64,000 bases of DNA, taken from positions 34,470,959-34,534,958 of the forward strand of contig JANVCC010000018.1 of NCBI GenBank assembly GCA_025345505.1. The letters are read 5' to 3'. Below the pieces are notes generated by a model, which was not told where the DNA came from, searched no databases, and saw nothing but the letters and a program-made list of their open reading frames with translations. This document shows, piece after piece, positions 40,101 to 52,100 of the stretch (positions are counted from its first letter, which is position 1; every line of letters begins with the position of its first letter). The translations under genes and the position numbers were made by a program. The stretch is from Todiramphus chloris collaris (Eukaryota > Chordata > Aves > Coraciiformes > Alcedinidae).

Positions 40101-43100
40101 AGTTTCTCAAAGAGGACTAAAGTAACCACCTCTACAGTCCATCAAATAAGGTTGTGTTTTTCTGCACTGGACTCTTGAGAGTAGCTCAGATGCTCTGCAC
40201 AGGCTAGTGAAGAAGGGAGAGTTGACATTTGTTGCTGTTTATACCAGGAGCGGAGAGATGCAGCAACACACAAATTCAGCAGGAGAAGGCCAAGAAGAGA
40301 AGAAGAAGCCACTTTATTAAATTATAACCCCATTTTATATCCCCTAGCCCCACAGGGCGACTGGTCAGTGATCACCCATCTCCTAGGGTGATTGGCTAAA
40401 GTCCTACAACACCCATTTCAAAATATTTTTCCAATGTACCATAAACAGAACTTGGCAAAACACCAGGTGTTGGTCCAGTTTACAAAAACCATCCTACTGT
40501 TCTCATAACTTGTGTGAGAAAGGCAGGACTCTTACCAAATATTGTGAGAATCTGAGAAAATCCCTCTGCTTGCAGCTTTTCAGCATCCACAGACACTGGT
40601 CTTTGTGCCATGTTGACTTGACTTAGTGTTTCATGTGGTTGAATGCTGGAAGTTTTTTAGAGCTCAGTGACCACAGATGAGCTGCAGGTGGGATTTGAGA
40701 GCTGCAGGCAGGATTGTGAGGCTGACAGACTCCTGTGGCTCAGATCCAGTTGTAGAGGAAGACAAAGGTCCTGTGGTTTTCTTGGGGAATAATCAGCTGG
40801 CTTCTGTTGTAGCAGATGCTCTGAGGATCCATCTTAGAACAACAAGGCATAATGTAATAGGATTTTAAATGTATCTCATGCTCTTTTTTCATTTTACAGG
40901 TTTGAATCAAATCACTTGAGGGAGGAGAAGATGCTACTTTTTTTGGCTAAAAATTTTCAGGGCCTTTTGTTTAAACTTCTGCAGCTGGCACATCCACAGC
41001 TGATAAGTCACACAGATGTCGTGTGGAGAATTGCAAAGCTTTTGAATAAAAAAAAAAAAACACCCACAATTTATTTCACTTCAACATCTTAATTAGTTTT
41101 ACAAAAATAAAAAGGAGGGGTTAGGAAATGTGGGTTTATGGGAGAATCCTCATGGCGTAAAGAGTGAAATATTAGGGATCTGATTAAAATCTAAGTTGCG
41201 GTTAACTTTGTGCCCAGTGTACAGACTGCTGGATGACAGCAGATGAACGTGGGTACATGTAGATACATGTGTACTGGTGCACGGCCTGGGCCTGAGCAAT
41301 GGAGTGCTCTGGTGCTGTGACACTGCTAGAAGAATGGTTGCCAGCACAGCCAGCTTTGGCTGAGGCTAACTTACAGTGTCACAAACAGTTCATGGAGATG
41401 AACACTGGTGGAACACTGGAACAGGTTGCCCTGTTCTGGTCAACATTCAAGGTCAGGCTTGAGGGGGCTCTGAGCAACCTGATCTAGTTAAAGATGCCTC
41501 TGCTTATGACCTTTATAGGTCCCTTCCAACCCAAACTATTCTATGATTCTGTGATTCCATGATTCTATGATTCCATGGTTCTATGGTTCTATCATTTAGA
41601 TGTTGCAGCATGCCAGTTTGCGTGCGGCTACTCTCAGAGGCTACAGGTTTAAAGGACTTGGCCAGATGAGGCCATCTGGCTCCAGGGCCAGAGAGCTGGC
41701 CCAGTCACTATACAGTTTGCTAGTTGTTCTGAACAGTGCAGCAGGGAATTCATATTTTTATATTCAATTTCATAAGGAAATGACCTCTCCCACACATCAT
41801 TTTAGATGTCTCATTTCTGTTTGAACAAATACTTCATATTCATGTTAAGGAAGTCTCAATCTCTGTCTCTTTCGGGCCTCTCTTGCAACTTCTTTTGACG
41901 TAAGACAGAGTTAAATATCTTGGTCTTTCACTTTTATATTGACAACAGTCTGACAACAGAATTTGTCGTTGCAATTTTTAGGGAGATAGTGAAAGGCATG
42001 TTGTCTTCAGTACTAGCAGTGATGATGATGTGGTAATTTTGCTGTTGTTGGTAATGGATTGTTTTCACACAATTTTAGGAGCTGCCTTCTGTATGAAAAA
42101 GACGAGATCTTTTCTCGTATGCCTAGAAAACCCCACCAGTGTAATGTAAAAAAAAGGACAAAGAATAAGACACCGAGACACAAGCTTCCTGTGCAGCCCA
42201 CTTCTTAAGAAAGACAGAAATCATTTAAGAGCTTTATGCAAGTTTCTAGAGATGGCTACCCTCTTATTTCCAGGAAGCAATGATTCCATCAGCATTACCT
42301 CCGGAAGTAGGTATTTTTGTGGCGCATTTAAATAGACAGCCTGGGTTGTGTGACAAGAACAACTAGCACATGCACTTTAAAAATCCTCTGATTTCCAAAT
42401 AGTATCTAGGTCATATGATACCCACAGGCATGATTCATCCACCTGGGCTTTATGCCAGTCAGCAACTGCGTGGATCTGACACTCCAGGAATACGGAAAAA
42501 TTATTAAAGCTGTATATTTTTATTTATTTATTTTATTATTATTATTATTATTCAAATAATGCTGTTTGTGATAGCTGTAAAAAATCCAGCATATAATTTA
42601 TAGATCTTTTCTGAAAGAATTCATTTCATTAAGTAGATGCAAGTAGTACAGTATGGCCTGAAGAGAACGCAGAGCAGCGATAGCTGAGTGAGCCCGGGTG
42701 CCCTTCCTCGGCACTACAGACTTTCATTGCAAAGGTTGCTCTCTTGAAATAAAGTCCAGTTTGAGGCAGAAGTAGTCGTCACCTGACTGTATCTTCTTGA
42801 AGCCCAGCTAGCTGTTAAGGGTTGATCTTAGTTACTGCTACAAAGAAATAAAAACTGCCAGTGTTCTGCCTCTGTTAGACTCTTGTATAAAGATAATAAT
42901 CATTCTGAGGGGCAGAAACCCCATAAAACTAGCACAGACCTCGTGAAACATTTTTTTTGCAATTAAGTAAATTTTCAAGAGGTGAAACCATGCTTGTTTT
43001 TAGGCATGTGTATCACACAGACAGACACTCTTAATTAAAGATTCAACAAGCCTTGCTCAGGGAACTGTCGAGCTGCATTTTGAAAGAGGTGTAGGTGTCT

Positions 43101-46100
43101 AGGAAAACAAAAATGTGTGTGGCTGGGGCGTTGGGGGTTTTTTGAGATGTACTGACATGTTTATCTCAATGAACACTTAGCAGATTCTTCTGGGATTTGC
43201 CAGGTTGCTTACCTTGCATTTCTAGGTGCTTATATACTTAAAAAATGTAGCCCCTAATGACTTTGAAAACCAGCTGCCTCTTTCAACTCCTAGTTCTGAA
43301 GAGTCTCATACAGATTTTTTTTATAGCTTTTTTATAGGCTAAAGACTGAAATTCCCACAGTTGAACTAAAGTGACAGTCTTCTAGAAATGAAATGAAGTA
43401 TAATCTTTGGCAACCTGGAAGAAACAGCAGTGTTTAACTTCTATGAACTTAAAACTGGAAAAAGTATTTTCTCCTTCATCTCCATGAATTTGTGACTTCC
43501 CATCCCATGAAAGTGGGACAAGAGAGAAGGAATTTTCTCAGGTTTGCCAGCATGTCTGTGTTATGGCAGACTTGCGCTGAGTGCTGTTTCTGTTTTTTTT
43601 CTTCCATCTAGATAAAGAAGAGGCAACAAGATGTGGTGAGGTTTCTGGAAGCCAATCGCATAGAGTTTGAAGAAGTGGATATCACAATGTCAGAGGAGAA
43701 AAGGCAATGGATGTACAAAAATATTCCTGAGGATAAGCAGCCTGCACAGGGCAATCCACTGCCACCACAGATATTCAGTGATGATCGGTACTGTGGAGTA
43801 AGTAGCTGTTATGGTTGTCAACAGATGATAGATTAGTATACCCTGTTGGCCATTCAAAAAACTGGGATGCGCTGTTGAGCTTTCTCTGGTAGTATCTGAA
43901 TTAATGGTGACAGTTTGGGGTGATAGGCTCAGGTAATGATCGTACAGTGAAAATTCAGATCATTCATCTCTAATTCTTAAAGTTGTCTTCAGCTACTGGA
44001 TCCCTCCATGAATGTAAGAACTTGTAATGTCACATGCTTCATGTAAAACCTGTTGATGGTAAAGTCCTTTGTGAGACCACTATAAGCTGGGGATTTTTTT
44101 CTTCCTACTTAGGTCTAGTCGAAGAATGAAAATTCGTAAGGAAATCTTTGGCACAGTGTATGAGAATATTGGCTAGATTGAGTTATATTGTCATTGTAAT
44201 TAAGCTCCTTCTCTGCTGCTGTCATACTGTAAATTTAATTTATGCTCAAAGAGACTTTATGCAATCAGAGTCTCGAGGATAAATGAAAACTATTTGCTGT
44301 TTGAAGTGTAGAACAGTTTTATTTTTCCCTAAAGCAAAGTAGCTTGAGACTTGTCTTCTTCTGCTGAAAGACTGCTAAGCATGAGAGCCTGTGAATCTGA
44401 CAACAGATTGATGGATGGGCTGCTTTCTCTGCACTAGCTTCTCCTTCCACTAGTGCAAGCTGAAGCAGTAGCCTTTGGTATGGTTAGAATGGCACCATGT
44501 GAATGTTTTGTTCTCCTTCTTAGCCAGCATGGTACATTCTTCAGACCCAAAACTTTACTCACTTTTGAACAGAATGTTCTGGAAAGACCACAGGTCCCCT
44601 CTTTGCCAGGAAGGTTTGATCTGCCACCCTGACTGCATCAGGAAGTGACTGTGTAAGGTTTGTCTGTGAATTCAGTAGGAGAATGAAATGGGGAAAAGGG
44701 TCTTCTGATTTTTATAGCTGGACCAGAGGAAATGTGAGCACTGTGTGGGTTTCTGACGACAATATGGTGAAGATGCATCCAAGCTAGTTCTATCTTAGTG
44801 GCTGCCAGCCCCAACAGTGCTGTAACAAAGCTGCTTCTGGATGATTAATTGTTCAGATCTGCTGAGAACCTGCAGTTCAATTGTTAGCTTAATGTGGGAG
44901 GCACGAAAGAAGTGATTTAGGATCCTCTGCAGCAAACAGATTGGGTATAATGCAGCAGCTAACTGGCTGCTTGAAGTGGGGTATTTAACATCCCTCCCAG
45001 ATACTTTCTGTTGGCTTTACTTGGTTACCTAAGCAGTATAACTCATATCTTCCTACTTCCAGGTAAGAAACGTCAGTTAGACATATATCTGGGACACAGA
45101 AGGGATTTTGATCCTCCCTTATATAAGAGGCAGCCCTTCATCTACAAATGAGAATATTTTCATTGTTCTCTGTGATTTTAGTTTGCCTGGGAAATGCAAT
45201 GCTTTTTTAAGTTGTTGTTTCTTACCCTTCCAGTTTGCTTTTGTAGCATGTTTTAACCTAGTCTTAGAAATTGCTGTTTGGAATTAGCAAGGAAGAAGAT
45301 GTCATGCAACATGTGAGATGATCTCGTTAATCTGTCTGCTCGGCTGATAGGCATTTTGGTTGAGCAGAGTTAATCCTATTACTAGACCTCGCTGTCGGCA
45401 TGAACATCTTTAAAGAGCAAACACGCTCTGAAAGAAACTGTACTTTCTAGGGTGAAGGAAGAAGTATGTGCAGGATCTCCAACATGCATCAGTTAGCCTG
45501 CTGCTTTAGTTACTGAAATTCTTAGAGTGGAGGCGAAACATTACACAGGAGACAAAGGTCAGTGCTGGAGAGGGGGCTAAAATATCACATTTAGATGAAG
45601 TCAGCAGACGTTGCACATCTTGTCTCTCTTGTCATTTCCACAGTGAGTGTTTTCATATGTTTATTTTGACATAAAAAACAAAAAGAAAACCAAATAATCA
45701 CTATTAAATACCAGAAAAAATACCCACTGAGTTTTCTGTTTGTTGAGTTAGTGAAAATTGTAACTTACAATTCCTGATTTGTGTCCAGGCAATTTCTAAT
45801 CCAATTTACTCTGTTTACAAACACTGTTTTTCTGCCTGCCAGTTCTACAAGCTCACCAGGAAACTGCCTGCCTGCTTACCCTGGCTTATACATTGTTACT
45901 GACAATACAAACTGACTGATTTACAATATAAACCAGCCAGATCTGTTGCTGTTCCTTCCAATATAAGAAGGCTGGACAAGGCAAAGCAAAGACGGTTGTT
46001 TTTCTTTTGTGTTCATGTTATTTCAGTAGAGGTGTATGAGCCATGACCCAATGTCACGTTCATAGCCATACTGTTTTTTCTGTGTTAGTAAAAGCATTAA

Positions 46101-49100
46101 TAGTTGGGGGTTTTTGTCCCCATTTTCTCTTTAGTAGAAAACCTCAGCAATGTGCAGAAAGGTACTATCTCAGAATAGACTTTTCTGGCTAGGACAATAC
46201 CACTTGAAATAATCACTTTTCAGAATGAGACTGCAATATAGAGTAAGTTTGTCTTCAGTGTTTTCAGTATGTATGCAAAATGGATTGATGTCAGCCATTT
46301 GAACATGTGATAGCTGGTGTGAGAGGGGAGAAAACTACAAAAAGGTGACCAATACTTAGTGGCTCACAAAACATCTTGTACCACAGGGAGCGTGATCCTT
46401 CTGGTACCAGTGGACAAACTCCAGGCTTTGAAGTCTGAGCAAGATCTTGAAATTTTTCTGAGTTGATGTAATAGCAAATCTGATCATTAATCAATCTTCT
46501 CCTTTTCTCAGTCTTCTGAGATACACTCTCCAGTTTTTCAGTAACAAGTTATGCTAATGGATTTTGAAACAAAATACTTGTCAAGAACCATTTTTTATTT
46601 CCTGCAAGCAAGATAGGAGCTGTGAGCACATAAGAACACAGATCAGCTTACTGATAATCCAGTGCTATGTCATAGCACTGACATTATGATAATTTATGTA
46701 TCTTTATGATTTTACAACCTGTTGTTCCGTCTTAGTGATATTGCAATAACATTCTATGTGTGTGAGAAGAGAGTCTACATTTCAGACAAATCAGACACAT
46801 GAACCTGCTCCTCTAATTTACAGTAGTGTAAATCTGAAATTGCCACAGTCCTGTTGCTCTGGTTAGTGCTGTATAAGAGTAAGGAAATGTTAGTGCCTAG
46901 TGTGTGTTCCAAGAGGGAGCTTGTGCACTTTGCAAAAAGAAAAGTAAAGCAGAGATTATTTGGAAGAGATCAAAAAAAGACAAGTAGAGCCTCAACAGGA
47001 GCTGGTCTGTTGGGTTGGGATGTTGAGCATTGAAACCACTGGGTTTCCTCATCTTCCTTCATTACCCACCAAGTGCACCCTCACCTTTGAGCAAGAGGAA
47101 CCCCACAAATGGGTTTGCCTTTTCCTGAGGGAGAAGGAACCCAAACTGTCTTTCCCAGCAACTGTTCTCCACAGCAAAGAGGCTTTACCCTCTTGACTTG
47201 TTTGATCATGGCACATGCTTCACATTCATGGGTAACCTGTTCAGTGGCTTCAATGGTCATGTTCACCCCTTCATCACAAGCCAAACTATACATTGCATCT
47301 CTTCTTAAGTGTTCTGATGTGTCATGGGCCCACTGAGCTATGAGTAGCTTGCCCTTGTGTTCCTAGTCCAGGTCCACCTTAGCTGTTTCAGTCCTGCCAA
47401 CACGGTCTACCTGCTCCTTGTTTCCATATTCTTCAGTGGCACTTCTCTTGGGCATGCGATTATCTATGTAATGTACTTCTACGAGGAGGTTCTCTACCCA
47501 AGCAGCAATGTCTTGCCACAATGCAGCAGCCCAGATGGGCTTATCTCTGTGCTACCAGTTAGCTTCTGTTGCTGTAGCCACCCCCATAGGGCATTTGCCA
47601 CCATCTGTGAGGCAGCGTAGAGACAGAGCACTTTTCTCTTTCACAATGTCTGGGGCCAGCAGGATGGCTTTCAGTTCTGCAGAATGACTTGATTCACCTT
47701 TGCCTGAGACAATTTCTGTGACTTGTCTTGTGGGACTCCACACAGTAGACTTCCACCTCTGATGTTTTCCCACAATATGACGGGACCCATCAGTAAACAG
47801 AGAATGGTTTTTTTAAATTTTCTGGTAATTTATTATCCAATGGGGCCTCTTCGACATGAGCCACCTCCTTGGGCAGTGCTTTGAAATGTCTACCTTCCGG
47901 GCAGTCCATAATCTCTTCCTCCTCTCCCTCAGGAGGAGCTTCTATGTCCTTTACTAACTGGGTTAACTTATGCTTCTGTTGTTTCTTTTTGACTGCAGGA
48001 ACTGTTTTAGTTGGGGGTTGGATTTCTGATTTATCCACAGTGTCTGTGTGCCCTCAGATCCAAAGACCCTCACAGTATCCATTTGTGTGTCCTCAGATTC
48101 AGAGGCCTTCTCCTTCCTTTGAGCATAGGCATAGACCTACTGCAGGCCCCATGACAGTGCTGGAAGTTGTCTTTATGGTATAGGCAAAGACATCCTTCCT
48201 TCAAGTGGTCTGCCAATTCAACAGGATTCCACATCTGTTCAGGAGTGCAGTCCCAAATCCCTGGATGTGAAAACTGTAGCTCTAGACACCTGCCTAAATT
48301 CTCCTGTACACCTCGTCACCGGGGAATTGTTTGCCTCAGGGCACATTCCTGTGTGGCATTCCCAACAAAAAGCTGAAGTCAGTGTCACTGCACACACCAC
48401 TACAACCTTCTGGTTACATTCGGATGTTCAAGAAACTGTAGAGCTATCACAGCAAGAGTGGAAACCTCTATTCTAGAGGAGAAGAGGAAGATGCTACACT
48501 TCGTTTCTTCCGCAAAGGGGCTCCTGGAGAAGGAGAAAGGTGTGATTGCTTATTGTCTCCATGAGATGGTTCCCAGAGTGCTGGGATGTCAGCAGGGCAG
48601 GGGTCAAATACTCGATAAGGCTCAAGGACAATGTTTTTATCATGGTTCTCTCAGGCAAAGCAAAACAAAGCGATAACACAACAAGCATCAAACGCTGAAA
48701 ACAATCATTGACAATCTGTCAAGTGTGATGTACAGGAAGAAAGGGAGCAAGCAACAGAGCAACTGAGGGAAAAAACCATCATTGAGAACAAGTGAGTCAG
48801 CGTCATGACCAGTAACACGAAGTAACAGCCAAGTAACAGCTAAACAGGTATAACAGCAGTAAATTCAGTCTAGCACACTCTGATCAAATCTATCATTAAC
48901 TTGAACCTTTTTGAGTCCCTGTTCAGGAGCCAAAAAGGACTGTTGTGGGTTGACCCCAGCCAGCAACCACAGAGCTGCTTGCTCCCCACCACTGCCGTTG
49001 TGAATTTATTTTACACAGACAGATTTGCATTTGAGTTACTCGGATTTTTCTCAAGTACTGCTGATAGGATCCAACGTTATACTAACTAGTAAGTATCCTG

Positions 49101-52100
49101 AAGTTAAAAAAGAATGAACAAATAATTACTTATCCTTACTTACTTAGTACTTCCTGTTACCTTTTTTACATAGACCATAGAAAGTCCAGACAGATGGAGA
49201 GGTCACTGCAGATTGGTGCATTAGGGCCAGATTCACAAAGGGAATATAGCATGATGCCAAGCCCTGCAATGCCTAAATTTCAGGCATGTAGCTTCCAGAG
49301 TGGAATTTGCAGCCCCCACCTAGGACTCTAGCTTCTTCAAATGGTTGGTGAGGATCCATAGGTATGTGTATCCAAACAAGGATCTGCAGTATCCAGAACA
49401 CTGGACGTGGAGAGCTCTTAAAGCAGAAAGCAAGAAATGCTTTTTTTTCTGAAATTAGCCCTGTGCCTCACACTCCCTCTTTTGCTTTCTCTGAAATCTC
49501 CACAATTGAATACACAACCTTTCTTAAATTAGAAGTGACTCCTGGATCTTTCCAAAGATTGGAAATCTCCACTTGCCAGTGAAACTGCACTCTAATTTTA
49601 ACCTTACAAAGCTGCAAGTTAGCACTTTGAAACAGTGACAGTTTGATATGCAGAAAATTGCCATGGATGTGAGATTGCCTGAAATTTAGGCCAACCAACA
49701 TTTAAAGGAAATCTGTTCCCAGGTGGGAGTTTGAGCTGAAAGGAAAATATTTACATAGCAGACTGACTCCCCCCCCCAGTTTTTTGGTTTTGTTTCTGTT
49801 TTTTTTTTTTTTTTTTTGGAAGCTGCTCATATTGTTTAGAGTAAGTCCTGACAGAGTGCCTAGTGGGCAGCAGTAGAGACAGAGATATGTGATATTTATT
49901 GTCCTTCCCTGAAATGTAATATATGGTTATCAACCCCATCAAAACAGTGAAGGCCTATAGAGAAGAAGGAAATAAAATAGGCTGCTGAAAGAGGTGCAGT
50001 GTTCTCCAGAAACTATTCAGTGCACAGGCAATTACTGTGGCACTGATTTCTTTGCACTGTTAAGTATCAGTCTCCTCTGTTTTTTTTAAAGATCCTGGGA
50101 AGATTCGTACACATTTCTTTTTCTTCCTTTTTTATGTGTGACTACTCACTGATAAGAGAAAGAAAAGGAAAGAGAGGTTTTAAGAAAACTGTCTAAAGGT
50201 CACCTCAGAGTTTGTGCCTTGGCCTGTCATTGGGTGGTGTGCCATTATTCTTGTGCCTACAATCACAGAGAGCTTGAACTCTCTATCTCTGGACCCTCAA
50301 GCAATGTGGCAGAATTCATCTGAGCACACCTGCCCATAGTATGTTTACTTGGGGAGCAAGGGCAGTTGTGAAGCTAGTTTGGTATTCAGTAAGTCTACGT
50401 TCGGTTCCCTGCACCCTTACAGATGTTTTACCTGACTCAGTATTTTGTGTCTGGGTCTGCCTTTGGAAGAGAGATAATCTTGCTAGATAAAGGCTAGTGT
50501 GAATTGCTCAGAGATCATATAACATCCTATAACAGCTGTTAATGATTGATAATGATACTTTCTTAATTATTTTTCCCATCAGCGGTAGAGTTTCCTTTAT
50601 GGACAATTTAAGCTGCTTGTTTGAAATTGTTCTTAATTAACTTTTGCAGTTGCATTGCAGTACTTTGTGGCTCACAGGTGTCCACAGATCCTAGCCTGAA
50701 TGTGGAGTGACTTGGAGGCCAGTAACACAGTGCTGTTTATCTTCCTGATGAAGCCTTTTTCTTAAGCAAGGAACATAGAAAGCAGAGCTGGTGTTGGAAA
50801 GCAGCTGCTGCCAAAAGGAAAAAAAAAAGCTGCTGTCTTCTCCATGTTGGCAAGATACTGTTCAGACCAATCTCAAGGTCTGTATGGCTGTCACTTCCAG
50901 GCCATGCCTATGCTTTTGCCATCCACTTCACTGCTTTTCTGTGTTCTGAGGCAAAGAGCTGTAGTTCTGTGTGATTTGTACTTAATAAATGGGAGTGTGG
51001 TACCAGAAGCAAAGTGTAGAGTAGCCAGCCTGTCCAGTGTTAGGGCTTAAAAAACAGAAGCTTAGCAAAAATTTTGCAAGTGAAATAATCTGAGAATGTT
51101 ATTCTTCTCAGTTACAACTATTAACAGGAATGCATTATAGTGCTGGTGTTTTTTTTGTCAGGGTGGATATTAGGAAGCATTTCTTTACAGCAAGGGTTGT
51201 CAGGCACTGGAATGGACTGCCCAGGGAGGTGGTGGAGTCACCATCCCTGGAGGTGTTAAAGAGACAGTTAGATGCTGTGCTTAGGGACACAGTTTAGTGG
51301 TTTTTGATAGTGCTAGGAGTAAGGTTGGACTTGATGATCTTGAAGGTCTCCTCCATCTAAAACTATTCTGTGATTCTATGTTTACCCTGAAGTGGAGAGA
51401 GTACATTTCTGTTGGGTATCACAGTTTTTATTTGGACTCTTTCCTCTCTGCATTCTAAACTTCATGAGTAGCTGTTTCAAAGTGAAGTAGCAGGCATCTT
51501 GTAAACCATCCCACCACATAAAGATGATAGCTGTCAAAGAGTTGATGTATCTCTGGAGATAACTTACTCTGTTTGAAGACTCTCTGTTTCCTAAATATAA
51601 TAATATAGAGTGTTTATGTATTTAAAAACACTTAAAGGTGACCAGTATAAAATTAAAATTGTCACCTTTACAGGATATAGTATAGAATACCAATTTTGTT
51701 TTTTTCTTTTTAATTTTTACATTTATTACATTGATATGCTGCAGGACTTACTAATAATCAGTATGACATAATTACTAACAGTTTTGTTTGGGATCCTGAT
51801 TCTGCTTTGCATGGAATGGAAGCTTCCTGCTATGCCATAGTTTCTTGAAGAAATTTGGTTTATTCTTGAAGGTGTCATAGACTACTTTGGTTAGTCTTTT
51901 ATAAAGACTATATTTCTACTGAAATACAGGATGTATGATATGGGATATATGAGGAAAGGATAATAAAGCTTACTAAGTGGCAGTAATACTTTGAGGGCAC
52001 ATAATAGTGCACAGACTATGGGTGCAGCAGTATACTGGAACAATATCTAGGGAAGGCTGTAGCTGTTCTCTGACAACAGCCAGGATGAAATAAGTAATTC

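Noticed and set aside
43633..43836. Extension of exon 2 past its donor as an alternative C-terminus
   Set aside because: The GTAAGT donor is strong and exons 3-4 continue the conserved protein. Intron retention would give a short unrelated tail.
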